A stretch of 64,000 nucleotides of DNA from Oegoconia quadripuncta (lineage: Eukaryota > Arthropoda > Insecta > Lepidoptera > Autostichidae), in the NCBI GenBank assembly GCA_949316235.1, contig OX438747.1:31406601-31470600 (forward strand). Reading direction: 5' to 3'. Positions 33,531 to 45,100 of the stretch are shown here, in pieces. How positions within the stretch are numbered: the stretch's first letter is position 1; the number at the start of each line of letters is the position of its first letter. The notes beneath the pieces are model-generated. The model was not told the DNA's origin. It was given only the letters and a program-made list of their open reading frames with translations, and searched no databases. The translations under genes and the position numbers were made by a program.

Positions 33531-34084
33531 GAAAAATGCATCTTCACTCTGAATTTCCGCCAAAAGGCTCCCAACAGTTCATTGTCTTTTAATTTTTTAC
33601 AAACTTTTTGGACTCAAGATTTATTTTTAAACTTTTTTTTGCGAGCCAACGATGGCGGCTCTAACTAAGTACGTATAGAATATTCATGAATTCAACAAGC
33701 TTTGAATATTCCGCGAATTAAAGCCATTGTCTGTTATCTTATTCACAGAGGTTTTAGATGAGTAGCGTTTTATTTTAAACGCAATAGAATCGCGACAATG
33801 GTCGCATTTTTAAATAAATAATAATAATGCTGCGTGCGGTCACACCGGCTTAAATTTATTCCAAGTTTATGTTTATGAGTTTACAAGCAAAGACACAGTG
33901 AGCAACTGTATTTTTTTGTTTTACGAGTACCTCTTTTTAAGCATCCTAGAAATTAAGATCTCTAAAAATGTAATATACAAAGACATATGGTACAACATTT
34001 GTGATACTTTTGTTAACTGGATGGAAAAGAGACTGGTTACCCACAACACAGGGAATCCTAGTGTGGGAACCAGGGCTACCTCAT

Positions 34085-34378
34085 TGCTTTTTTTTTTTCG
34101 TTTTATTCTCTCGTCTAGGAGAAGGCAAAGGGATCTAGCTCATAACAGCCATGTCTTATTTCTCTTATTTCTTCAGTTTGTAAGTCAGTCTCAGTGAAAA
34201 CAAGTAATTCGTCGTATACTTGGCGTATACAGAGTCTAGTCACCGGTCAAGTCATTCTTCAGTAAAGTGGCAGAATGCTTTACAAAAGATTTTGTAAGGT
34301 AGCTTCCACCTTCGACCTCATCTTCACTTAACATCAGGTGTGATTGAGGTCATTGGTCCACCCGTTGTGCATAAAAAA
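34085..34378. mobile_element. Retroposon J fragment joined to SINE-B tail
   Basis: 34085-34297 is the 3' half of J on the minus strand (A-rich tail at left). At 34298 it joins directly to a SINE-B 3' end on the plus strand (GCTTCCACCTTCGACCTCAT ... TTGTGCATAAAAAAAA). Confidence 0.8.
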
Positions 34379-34569
34379 AAGGCGCAGCGTTTTTTCGTGA
34401 TCGCGTGAAACGCGTAAAAAGTGCCTTTGTACATTTGTATTTAATTCTTTTCATTGTGTATTTTCTTAATTGTCCAAAATGAAATGTTAGTTTAAATAAA
34501 TAAAATAAATCGTCGGATTCGGGACTGGATATAATATAATAATAATAATAAATAAATAAATATAAATAC

Positions 34570-34838
34570 TTAATAAATATCTTTGCACATACACACAGCG
34601 CCATCTAGTTCCACACTAAGCAACTAGGCTTGTATTATAGATACCAGATGGTTGATAAACTACACACAACAAATACATTTTTTTTGTAAATAAATACATA
34701 AATAAATGAAAAACATCCATAACTCCGGAACACATGTCTGTATTCATCATACAAACTTAAGCCCCTAGCGGGATTCGAACCCGCGACCTTTTGGTATAGC
34801 AGTCAGAATTTTTAACCACTACACCAAACAGGTCGTCA
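34570..34838 (-). mobile_element. SINE-A, full length
   Basis: Tail at the left, then CAGCGCCATCTAGTTCCACA. B box GGGATTCGAACCCGCGACCT and head CACTACACCAAACAGGTCGT at the right. Confidence 0.9.
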
Positions 34839-35196
34839 TGCATGTCGTCGGATATGCATTTATAAAATTGTACATACATACATTCCTTTATGGATATGTA
34901 AAAAACAATTAAATAATTTAACATCGTGCTAAAGTACACTTTGCGCGTCCCCCAGAGAATTAGCCCCACGATTAAGCCATGGGGGTGAAAATTATCTACC
35001 CTAATTAGAATTTAAGACCGACCATTTTGAAGCTAAGTTAATTAGACTGTCCACAGTATAGCGCAGTATTCATATGGCGAAACAGTAGGACAAGTTTTAT
35101 ACACACTCCCTCAGCGACGTCTATAGGACTTTTAATTAATTCTTCATATGAAAATATATACATGTACTCATAATTACCAACCACTTTCCAGGAAAA

Positions 35197-35281
35197 TAAA
35201 ATAAATAAATATCTTTGCACATACACACAGCGCCATCTAGTTTCATACTAAGCAACTAGGCTTGTATTATAGATACCAGAT
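35197..35281 (-). mobile_element. SINE-A 3'-end fragment
   Basis: Only the last 85 bp (inverse of TAGATGGCGCTGTGTG and its tail) are present. A 5'-truncated insertion. Confidence 0.8.
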
Positions 35282-35739
35282 GAAAGAAAGAAAAACAACA
35301 CTATTCAAATTTATTTTTTAATTTCTCGTACATAATACAGTTCATGTCGATTCATTCGCATATTGACGTTTAATTATTATTTGTGAATGTCTCGCTGAGA
35401 TGATCGAATTACAGACCCAAATATCTTGTTTTTTCTCAACTTTTTCTTCCTTCATGACAGAACTTTATGTATGTTTTTTTTTGTTTTATGCACAACGGGT
35501 TGATACTTGACCTCAATCACACCTGATGTTAAAGCCGAATTTACATTACGAAAGTAGTGGCATAAAACTAATTTCATGACATTAATTTCACTTATAATTT
35601 CACGTGTAAACGTCAAGTTTTACAATGAATGCATTAATTTCATGACACTGAATTAGTTTCGTGCCATGCGCAATTTTTTGATAAAACTAATGTCATGCAA
35701 CTAATTTCACCGTGTAAACGCGACGCGAAACTAATGCCG

Positions 35740-35995
35740 CGAAAGTGCCTGCGCGGAGTGGACGTGTGTGTTTTTGTTGCAGGACAGGTTATTATGCGCC
35801 AAAAATGGCGAACCAACGTTGGAGAGCCGATAAAATTTATAAATGAATATCAGCGAAATGAGTGTCTTTGGGACCCAAAACATCCTCAATACAAAAGTAG
35901 AGATGCCAGAGAAGGGCTTACAAAGTAATTATGGAAGTTATGCAGATGGAAACTGTGAAAGAGCTAGTTATTTGTCAAAATACGAAAATTCCTAA
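35740..35995 (+). pseudogene. MADF-domain remnant with frameshift
   Basis: The frame includes EPIKFINEYQRNECLWDPKH and YKSRDAREG. This fits the start of a MADF domain (family pattern: L/I-I-x(5)-R-x(3)-L-W-D-x-x-H-x-x-Y-x-x-x-x-x-R). At about 35912 the frame breaks: the continuation AYKVIMEVMQMETVKELV is in another frame, so a single-base indel has occurred. MADF domains bind DNA and occur in Harbinger accessory proteins and in host transcription factors. Its place inside an element with inverse ends favours the transposon origin. Confidence 0.65.
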
Positions 35996-36443
35996 TACTT
36001 ATATAATAATTAAACATTGAAGGCAAAAAAATGTAATACTATGGGTATGGTATGGCAACCTATGTAACACCATGGTTCATCAGCTAATTCAGAGATTAAC
36101 TGTGTTGCACCCAGATGCTTTCGTGCTATCCATCTTCGAATCCACCAACGTGTCTTTTTTTCGAGACAACCTTTTTTTAATTTTATACCGGATGAGTTTT
36201 TTTACCGTAAAGTAAAAAATAGAGCATAAGGCAAGTAAAATAGAAGGTATTGGCATAGGTAGTTTCTATCGTGCGAAATTTATGTGGAACTCATATTTTC
36301 TCCAAATTTTCTATATTATTTAATTTAAAAATATAATTATGTGGAATAAGCACAAACGCGACCGTCAGATGATACAATTAACGCTTTATTCGCTGGTTTT
36401 GAAAAAAAAATAAATGAACTACCTATGCCAATAACTGCTATTT

Positions 36444-37177
36444 AGGTGGATTATATTAGAAAGTTATTTAGGTACATCGAACTTAGAAAAAAAGAAAATA
36501 TAAAAATAACATAATATTTACATAATTACAAAAAATATACAGCGTCTAGCTCTCCCACCTGGGGCATTGTCCCCAACACACTGGCTGCATTGCCCCGCTG
36601 AATTGCTAGGCTTAATCTTTGAGCGAAAAAAGAGCCCGCCCTTATATCACCTGATGCCACAATTAGCTTATCAGACACCGCCTTTACGAATTTTTTGGTG
36701 TCTGAAGACCAGGGGCCCAGAGTCTCGAAGGCAAATGCCGCAAACTTATAATTAGAAGATAGAAATGCGTATTTGCGGCACTTTACTATCTGGGCGAGAT
36801 CGGCTGCAGCACCAGCCTTGCGGGCAGAGCTCTGCACGCAAGACGGGGCCAAGGTGTCAACACATGTGGCATCCCATACCAGAGAGCGACCGAGTCGCCA
36901 AGGCACCAGAGTGCAACCGTCAGGTCTCTTGCCATCCACAGATGACATTTTGAGTTCAGTTCATTGACAGTTCCAGGGTTGAGGGAATTGAGGCAGAAGC
37001 AAGAGACCGACGAATGAGGTCATTCAGGGTACAGTGCCTAAATACACGACCGGCACTTCTGGAGCACGAAAGGCCATGACGACCAAGATTGTCCACTTGC
37101 TGGCCACAAATGCAACGATGCGTTGAACAAACATTGGCCCCGAGCCTAAGGCAAACAGCAATACGTTAATTTATTAT
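36444..37177 (-). pseudogene. Non-LTR retrotransposon ORF C-terminus, copy 1
   Basis: From about 37152 the minus strand encodes a zinc-like segment ([18 protein letters not shown]) ending at a stop. A second frame (36948-36526) then gives RPDGCTLVPW, FAFETLGPW and RLSLAIQRGNAASVLG to a natural stop. The two frames are parts of one ORF broken by a frameshift near 36955. This C-terminal module follows the reverse transcriptase in a class of invertebrate LINEs; the clade is not assigned. The 12-bp TAACTGCTATTT occurs on both sides (36432-36443 and 37178-37189), a likely target duplication. Confidence 0.75.
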
Positions 37178-37639
37178 TAACTGCTATTTCACTTACTTAA
37201 TATGCCCCATTTTTTTCCTTACGGTAAAAAAACTCATCCGATATATTAACATCCGAACAACAACATTTTACGCTGCAAAATAAAGCTTTGATGCTGTCGG
37301 ACCATAATCCCAGCGATACTGATGATTTCACAACGAACGAAACAAGTTTCACAAGTATCAAAACTAGTTTCGTGAAATTAATTTCATCGTGCATAACATT
37401 GGCGGCAGATTTAGATAAGATGGTGTTAGATAGCCAGGCGAACATTTAAAATGCCCTACCACCAACCAAACCGAGTACTTAAACATGTACTCCGCTGGGG
37501 ATCGAATCCGCGACCTCCGAATCGTAAACCCAATATTGTTTACATTGAGCCACGGATACGGTTAAAATTATTTTTGTATTAAAGAAATATTAATTTATCC
37601 AATGAGAGCACTTTATCTACTGAACGGAGTAAACTCTCT

Positions 37640-38160
37640 TAACACTGCATTGCATTATAAGCATTCGACTTAAACACAAACATACCAGGACAATACAATT
37701 GAAGAGTAATTTGTTTACATAAATTAATTATTATTTTATTTTATTTCTTCTTACACAAAACAGATTACAATCGTACATGAGAAAAACTTAAAGTTAACTT
37801 AGATTCGAACTAGATTGGAATCCCAAGCATGTATACACAACATGGTTAAACAAGAACAAGCTTAATAATTGCATTTTATTTTTGTTAAGAATACCGACAA
37901 AATAAAATATTAGATTCTCATTCATAAAATAATCGTAAGATCAAAGGCTACTGAAGGTCATTAACACGTAACCTAAGTCTGTCTGCGTGTACAATTCCTG
38001 TCGTTCTAAATCTAGAACGCTAGGGCGTTCATTTTAGGCAGTCTAGGCACTAATGGGCGCTAAAAGCTTGTCGATTGCAATTTGATAGACTTCGATCGCC
38101 GAGTATGCTATATGTATATATACATACATTTTAGTATATCAAGCTATGGGTATTGAATCT
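37640..38160. other. Unassigned AT-rich DNA
   Basis: Nothing recognised. Confidence 0.4.
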
Positions 38161-38164
38161 ATTA

Positions 38165-38470
38165 GGGCTTTTTGGCGGGATCTCGGCGAGTGAAGTTGCA
38201 TTTTTCTTTATAATTCTTATAATTTGTGCATTCTAACTTTTGAAGCTTAATAATGGCAGAATATTGTGCAGCAAACGTTAGTGTTAGCTACCACCATCTT
38301 ATTTAAATCTGCCGCCAAGCAGCAATGTTAATAGCATTTTTGTGTTCCGGTTGTCAGAGATAACATAGCCAGTCCCCAAAATGTGTTGCGGTTTCCGGGT
38401 CAGTACGCTTCCACCTTCGACCTCATCTTCACTGTGATTGAGGTCAAGTACGAACCCGTCGTGCATAAAA
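38165..38470 (+). mobile_element. J/SINE-B chimera
   Basis: 38165-38284 is the 5' part of J (GGGCTTTTTGGCGGGATCTC to AACGTTAGTGTTA). It switches directly to the SINE-B 3' half (GCTACCACCATCTTATTTAA ... GTCGTGCATAAAAAAA). Confidence 0.8.
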
Positions 38471-38544
38471 AAAATACAAAATAAATCAATAAAATTGTTC
38501 TAACCTGCACTGGAGAAGCCTAAAAGCTAATTATAAATACCAAC

Positions 38545-38890
38545 TAATGTCATAAATGCGAAAGTTTGTGTGTGTGCATGTTTGTATGTATGTTTGTTAC
38601 CTCTTCTCGCCTATACGGCTGGACGGATTTAGATAAAATTTGGTGGGTAGACAGATTAGGACCTGGATTAACATATAGATAAATTTTTGCTGAACCAATT
38701 TTGATAAAATCTTCCACGCGGACGAAGTGGCTGTCGGAAGGCTAGTAATACATACATTTTTTAATTACGGCTATTTTCGTGAATTTAAAATTATTGATAA
38801 AAATGGCCACTTTTTATAATCTTGAATTCTGGAAAATAACGCCCATAAAAGCTATTTAGGTATTATTTATATTTAGTTTTTTTTATTTTA
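38545..38890 (+). repeat. Dispersed repeats N and M
   Basis: N: ATAAATGCGAAAGTTTGTGT to ACGCGGACGAAGTGG (38545-38755). M: CTGGAAAATAACGCCCATAA and GCTATTTAGGTATTATTTAT (38760-38890), shared with 2830-2960 and in part 51050-51170. Confidence 0.6.
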
Positions 38891-39164
38891 TTAGTAAAAT
38901 ACATTTTCTACCGTATTCCCCGTTCGATTGAAGGAAGATGACGTTTGTAATCGTTTGACATCTCACCGTGCAATCCGATGTTGCACCTGTAGCCTTACAC
39001 AATAACATAACTGATTTTGAGACTTCAAAACTATGAAACCTAAGCCTGTAAATGAATGAGCACGTAAATTACAACAGGAAACTACTTTTCGTGTAGTACG
39101 TGATGCAATTGACTTGAGACCTTTTTACATTAAAGGTAAAATCATTGTAAATAATATGCTAAAG

Positions 39165-39290
39165 ATGTGGTCGCGCGAACAAATCTTTTTCGAATTTTCC
39201 TTAGTAGATAAAACAGCGCCATCTCTTAGAATCCTTGAGAACTAATACGACTGCTGATAATAAATGGTCAAAACCACCGCGCACGACCAT
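39165..39290 (-). repeat. Dispersed repeat I, copy 2
   Basis: Inverse of 9921-10030, with ACAGCGCCATCTCTTAGAAT and CGCGAACAAATCTTTTTCG. Confidence 0.7.
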
Positions 39291-39299
39291 TGTCCATAA

Positions 39300-39690
39300 C
39301 TGGGCTTTTTGGCGGGAACTCGGCGAGTGAAGTAGCATTTTTCTTTATAAGTCTTATAATTTGTGCATTCTAACTTTTGAAGCTTAATAATGGCAGAATA
39401 TTGTGCAGCAAACGTTAGTGATAGTGTACAAGCGAAGGGAAGTGTAAATTAAAGTGCGTAACGGAGCTTTCGGGTTCCCACAAGAAGCCGCCAAAATCTT
39501 TTGTAAAGCATTCTGCCTCTTTACTGAAGAATGACTTGACCGTGACTAGGCTCTGTATACGCCAAGTATACGACGAATTACTTGTTTTGACTGAGACTGA
39601 CTTACAAACTGAAGAAATAAGATAAATAAGACATGGCTGTTATGGGCTAGATCCCTTTGCCTTCTCCTAGAGGAGAAAATAAAACTAAAA
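39300..39690 (+). mobile_element. Retroposon J, full-length copy
   Basis: The most complete copy: GGGCTTTTTGGCGGGAACTC at the start, GACTAGGCTCTGTATACGCC in the middle, CCTTTGCCTTCTCCTAGAGG near the end and an A-rich tail (39676-39700). About 390 bp with no ORF longer than about 20 codons after its ATGGCAGAATATTGTGC. Confidence 0.8.
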
Positions 39691-39959
39691 AAAAAAAAAC
39701 TATAAATCAGTCAAAATTACAATATTGATTAAAAATAAGAATTTTACGAGTAATACATTATCCTTGTTATACTTAAAAGTGACTCGCATGTTTTTTATTA
39801 TTATTATATTTTTTTATTATTAAATTTGTTAAATTAGTAATAATAATTTGAGAACAATTAAATTCACACATAAGTATTGAAAATTTACCAAATACCTACC
39901 TATATGATACCTTCTCGTGTCTAGTTTTTTATGGTTTATCACTTGCAGTTGTTTTTGAA

Positions 39960-40012
39960 TTTTTTTTTTTATGCACAACGTGTTGGTACTTGACCTCAAT
40001 CACACCTGATTG
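39960..40012 (-). mobile_element. SINE-B tail fragment
   Basis: Only the last 50 bp (poly-T, ATGCACAACGTGTTGGTACT, CAATCACACCTGAT). Confidence 0.7.
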
Positions 40013-40097
40013 TTGATTTTATATATATAGATTTATATTTTTGTTTACTTTTAGTTAATGTTTAAATTTATTCATAGAGTAATAGTCACGTAAATAC

Positions 40098-40341
40098 CAG
40101 GATTTACAGGAAGGTCGTGTTCGTACCGGTTGGGGTCGAGACGATGGGACCTTGGGGCCCTGAGACAAAACGCCTGGTCCAAGACCTGTCGGCGCGTCTC
40201 ATCGAGGCTTCTGGTGACCACAGAGCGGGCGGCTTCCTGGCTCAGAGAATAAGTCTCGCTATTCAGCGCGGGAACGCCGCTTGCCTGTTGGGCACTATGC
40301 CGCCTCGAGGAGATGCGCTAGATGAAATTTTTTACCTGTGA
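40098..40341 (+). pseudogene. Non-LTR retrotransposon ORF C-terminus, copy 2
   Basis: The frame VFVPVGVETMGPWGPETK and AQRISLAIQRGNAACLLGTM ends at a natural stop (40341) after EIFYL. It has the same module as 36526-36948 and 42225-42541 but is shorter at the 5' end, as expected for a 5'-truncated insertion. Confidence 0.75.
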
Positions 40342-40399
40342 TTAAATTGTTATTATTATTTATTTGAGAGAAAAAAACAAAAAAATGTATTTAATAAAT

Positions 40400-40495
40400 A
40401 CATGGAATATATAACAAATTTGGATATAGCTTTGTAAATCGCAGGAATTGGTACATATGATTAACGAAGAAAAAAACACCAATTTAATAGGTTGG
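40400..40495 (-). mobile_element. Fragment of the TTACCTATGAAATTGG MITE
   Basis: The inverse of 16455-16545: CAGGAATTGGTACATATGAT and TTAACGAAGAAAAAAACACC. One end only. Confidence 0.7.
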
Positions 40496-40579
40496 TTCTC
40501 TTTATTCAGTATTCTCCTTGTTTGTTTCTTTTTCGGTTAAGTCATAATATTTTAAATACAAAATTTGAACTCTACCTGT

Positions 40580-40607
40580 TCTTTCTCTCTCTCTCTCTCT
40601 TTCTATG
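40580..40607. repeat. (CT)n microsatellite
   Basis: TTCTCTCTCTCTCTCTCTCT tract. Confidence 0.9.
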
Positions 40608-40682
40608 TAGTTTTTGTTTAATCAGTTCATAATTTACCGTTGAAAAGATTGGACGTATACTTTTCTGTTAATATTGTTTCTA

Positions 40683-40877
40683 TTCTAAATATCTATATCA
40701 CATTCTATTCTATTCTGTTCTGTTCTGTTCTGTTATGTTCTGTTCTCTTCTGGTCTGTTCTGTTCTGGTCTGGTCTGGTCTGGTCTGGTCTTGTCTGTTC
40801 TGTTCTGTTCTGTTCTGTTCTGTTCTGTTCTGGTCTGGTCTGGTCTGTTCTGTTCTGTTCTATTCTATTCTATTCAG
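40683..40877. repeat. Pentanucleotide satellite (TTCTG/GTCTG/TTCTA)
   Basis: About 38 five-base units in blocks: TTCTA at both edges, TTCTG inside and GTCTG clusters at about 40766-40795 and 40830-40847. The 80-codon frame through it is an artefact. Confidence 0.9.
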
Positions 40878-41307
40878 TATAAATATATATTACGTATAAA
40901 CGTATATACAGTGTTCTTCAAGTTATTAGTGTACCTAAATCCTTTAAAATAAAAGTTGTCACTGACAACGATTTCAAGTTTTCCGCCTGCTCATCTTCAT
41001 TTGCTTCATACAGCTTCAGTATATTCTACCTATATATCAAATTTCAATGAAACCCGTTCATCCGTTTCACCGTGATTGACCAACAAACAAACAAACTTTC
41101 GCGTTTGTAATTGTTTAGGTGAAACTGTGGCTTATTATTATTTTGTTATTTTTCTGTGCAACTAGATGGCGCCACACGTATTTTAGAACGCGCTATCGAC
41201 TTGTTCCTTCGAATTTATAACCCTAGCGATAGAATCTTATTAGTTAGTTCATTAAAGCAGTGATATGTGTAAGTACAGTCTTTTAATTCTCCAGTAATAT
41301 TAGTTAG

Positions 41308-41430
41308 ATGGTCGCTCGAACAAATGTTTTTCACACTTTTCTTAGTAGTTTAAACAGTGCCATCTCTTAGAATCTTCGAGAACTTATAGGACTGCTGAGA
41401 ATAAATGGCCAAAAAGTTTTGCTTCCAAAT
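41308..41430 (-). repeat. Dispersed repeat I, copy 3
   Basis: GGTCGCTCGAACAAATGTTT, CAGTGCCATCTCTTAGAATC and AATAAATGGCCAAAAAGTTT show it is longer at one end than copy 2. Confidence 0.65.
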
Positions 41431-41945
41431 TTTTTTTTTCAATCTGTGCTGTGGGCTGAATCTGCCCAGTGGCGCCTTCATAGGACAAATTAAGATTTCA
41501 TTATTTTTAATGTAACGTTGCTAATTACAGTGAATACGGAACTTTACACCATGTTATGGCATAGTAATTGTGATGTAACCTTTTATCCAACCACCGTACC
41601 AAGCAACCGGACTTCATTGTTCAATTGTTTTGTAAACAGCCAACCTTTCGCTCATAAACAGGCATAAAATTCGCGCAACAAACATAACAAGGGCTTGTTG
41701 CCCGTATACGGTCACGTGAAACTTTTTTCAAACGGCTTCACTGTTACACGTAAATGGAAAGTGATATATTTAAATAAAAAAAAAAACAAAAATTCTAAAC
41801 ACGAACGCGGCTTAACAACTCGCTATTTTATACCTTTTGTAATAAAAACTTAAACATAGAAAACAGAAATACAGAATAATTTCCTTTATATACGAGGTAA
41901 TAAAAATTATGTAGCGAAAAGTGGACAGTGCACAAAACAATCGAG

Positions 41946-42126
41946 ATGTTATATAAATTAATTTTGTTAGCATCTATAAATGCACAAGTCATTTGTCACA
42001 CTCCAAAAAACACGTCGGATGTTATAGTGACGTATGCCGGCCATGCTGAGGCTGATGAGAGAAAGAACATTCTGCCAGTGAAGACAGAGAGCGTTACTTC
42101 TACTACCACAGAACATATCGCAATAG
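41946..42126 (+). CDS. Exon 1: signal peptide exon
   Basis: The ATG at 41946 begins a hydrophobic N-terminus with likely cleavage after about residue 17. The exon ends GCAATAG then GTGAGT, phase 1. An upstream in-frame GTG (41928) is unlikely to be used in an animal gene. A TATA-like TTTATATACGAG (41885-41896) and ACAGTG about 38 bp further on could be a core promoter, but a non-coding upstream exon is equally possible. Confidence 0.8.
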
Positions 42127-45100
42127 GTGAGTGATTAATTGACACTGTTAAAATGCTGATAACACTTACAAACAAAAATTGTTTTATTATGTGTATAACA
42201 TTATATAATAAGTGCATCTTCCAGGAACAGCAACCAAAGCTGGCTCCGCTGCCGCGGCCGCTGAGAGCGCCAAGCGGCGCAAATATGCCGGTTTGAGCAG
42301 TGACCTCATTTTTGCGCCGTTTGGTGTTGAAACTCTCGGGCCTTGGGGACCAGGTGCTCATTATCTCTTTAAGGAGATTCCTGAGCGCTTGGTCAATGCG
42401 TCCTATGATCGGAAGGCTGGCCTGTATTTCGCGCAAAGGATTAGCCTCGCCATACAGCGGGGTAACTCTGCCAGCCTTCTGGGAACGCTCCCGTTTTCGA
42501 GGGATCTGGGTCAAGTGTTTTTATTTGTAAATAGTAGTTGAGTTTTATTTCTTTTAATTATGAGTTAAACCAGAATACTTATATAAATAAATAAAAAGCT
42601 TTCTCTATAATAAGTTACCACAGTTTCTAAAATTTGAATGATGAACGGATTTGGATGAAATTTGGTATTTGAGGATTAAGAAGTAGGATCATCTTTATCA
42701 CGATAAAGTGAGTAGTTCTCGCGGGATAAACAAATTAATCCGCGATAAAGTTATTCCCGGAAATATGACCTTATTGAATCAAATATCTTTATTTGCTTTT
42801 AATGTGGTTACATTGCATTGGTGATAATGTAAGTAATGGTATATTTCTCACATTTAATTCAACACAATCTAATATACCTTCTAATATTATAAACCAGCGT
42901 TCCGCCCGCGGTTTCGCCTGCGTGGGATAAGTTTATGGCGGATATATTTAATTTGTTTATCCCGCGGGAACTCCTCACTTTGTCGGTATAAAAAATCGCC
43001 TTTGTTTTAATCAAAGGTATGTTCTCTGTAATTACCAAATTTCATCCAAATCCGTTCATCCGTTTCGCCGCAACAAACAAACAAATACATAAACATTAAA
43101 ATTTTCGTTTTTATGATATTATTTAGAAGTTCGGATATTTGCGAAGTTTGGATGTTTAAAATTTTTCCTGAACGATTAGATCGTTGTCGTTGCCGAGGTA
43201 GAACTAAACGCAAAAGGTTTAGAGCTAACCACAAGTATTAAATAATACGTTAACTTCCGTTCAAGTGATTAGCGTTGTTTGAGCCGTTTTATTAATTGAA
43301 TACTTTAGATATCTGCACAAGGGCAAATGTATATCCATCTCCTTCACTCCTTAATAATTTCCAATAGACTATCCTTTTACCCACTCACCTGTGACGTGGA
43401 ATCCGCCAGTTCAGTTGGCAAGCTTCCACCGCGCATCGCAGGCGCAATGCATAAAGAAAAATTAATATTTTGAAAACCGCCACCGATTACCCATTGCCGA
43501 CGCGTGTGTCAGATTATTCACCAATAATTAATCAGTGTGTGAAGTGGGGTGGCCACCCGCTCGTGGACACGAGCTGTAAACAGGATTTTCAGCAAGGTGA
43601 GTCCTCGTGTTCCATATCTCCTGTCCTAATTTGTTTTGTGCAGAATAAAATCAATATTAAAAGGGAAGGCATTAGGGGTAGCAAATACAGATATCGGGAA
43701 CTAGCGCGCATACAAGCGTGATACATAATGTTCTTATCATAACGGTTTTGATTATGGTATTGTTTTGGTATTATCGTTCAAACATAGCGCGATTAGCTCC
43801 CTGATGTTAAGTTAATATGATACCGTTAACATATCCCACGTTTTACTCCAGGATATGTTCTACCTTTATACTAAATTACATCCAAATCCGTTCATCCGTT
43901 TCGCCGTGATTGAGTGAACAAATAAACATCCAAACTTTCGCGTTTATAACATTAGATAGATAATTGTTTAGGAAAATTAGTGAAATACATAATGTAAATA
44001 CAGGATATAAAAATAAACTTGCTGTCCATATCAGTCGCTTACACAAAGTCACTAAGCCATTCAAGGGACAATGTATACAATGTAAACCAGTGCTGAGTGA
44101 TTCACGTCACTCAGTGTTTACTGAGACTGTCCCCCACACAAGCACTCATTGTAGTACCTAGTTAGTCATAGAGCCGTGTTGGTGGATCGATCTTGAGACT
44201 GGGATCGCGTCTCGATCTCGATACTATAGTTTTCTTTTATTTTTATTTTTTCTGATACTGTTTCAATATGAAACAGGTTCTCAAGCGTGAGCTGGTGGCC
44301 ATCTCGGTCTCGAGAGCGGTTTGTGGGATGCGGACCTTGATTTCTTGTATGTGGTTTTTTTTTTGGTGTGTGGAAATAAATGGTTTAAATGGTTTTATAA
44401 TAAGGTTCCGGCAGAGATTCAAAATTTGCCTTTAAATAAATTTAAAACAACCATTAAACGGAAACTACGTGCCAAAGGCTATTATAACCATTTCTATCTA
44501 GATGAAAAGAGTGCGTGGACATGAACCGCTCGGCGATATCCAGTCCATTATCTATTTTTTCTTTGTCGAGTCATACTTAATAATAAAAATACATGTTTAA
44601 AAAGAGCAACCCCTGAGTTTCTTGCTCGTTCTTCTCTGGGAAGCCTGCCTTGTGAATGAGCGATAATTTTATATTATGATGATTTGTTGTGGGCCACTGT
44701 CCAGCAGTGCAGCATATGCAGAGTCAGAGCCCTTTCAATGCACAATAGGTACAGCCCATCGCTGAGTAAATCTTGCTGGGTGTACATCTGTGAATTATGT
44801 TTTAATTTATTTTTTATTCCGTTGTGTAAATTACGTAGGGTTCATTAGTTTTAAAATTAAAATTTAATTTATGTTAAATTGTTGCTTTTGGAGTCGATAA
44901 AACAGAGTTGCAATACGACCGAATTACGAATCATTCCTTTGGATAACTTGCGACTACATCGAAATTGACAGACATATCCCTTTCGAACAGTAATATTGTC
45001 TCTCAGTTCCGTCTTTAATGGGCAGTTAAGTATGTTGCTGTTTGTACCTGTGCAGTGAATAAATGTATTATCTATTTCAAATGTTAATCATACAATACTT

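Larger units (their letters stand above)
35532..37388. mobile_element. Harbinger-like element remnant
   Basis: The ends carry inversely related TTAATTTCA/GAAATTAATTTCA motifs and GTGTAAACG. A second inverse pair is CGGATGAGTTTTTTTACCGT at 36190 and its complement at 37218-37242. It contains a MADF-type coding remnant (35740-36010) and a nested LINE fragment. MADF/Myb-type proteins accompany PIF/Harbinger transposases, so that superfamily is the best guess. The transposase itself is absent. Confidence 0.5.
35486..37563 (-). mobile_element. SINE-B split by a 1.86-kb insertion
   Basis: The tail (35486-35531) and head part (37389-37563) of one SINE-B flank a compound insertion. Part of the SINE middle is missing on the right side. 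Confidence 0.8.

Noticed and set aside
41928..41945. GTG as start of the Kazal gene
   Set aside because: Animal genes rarely use GTG. The in-frame ATG at 41946 begins a clean signal peptide.
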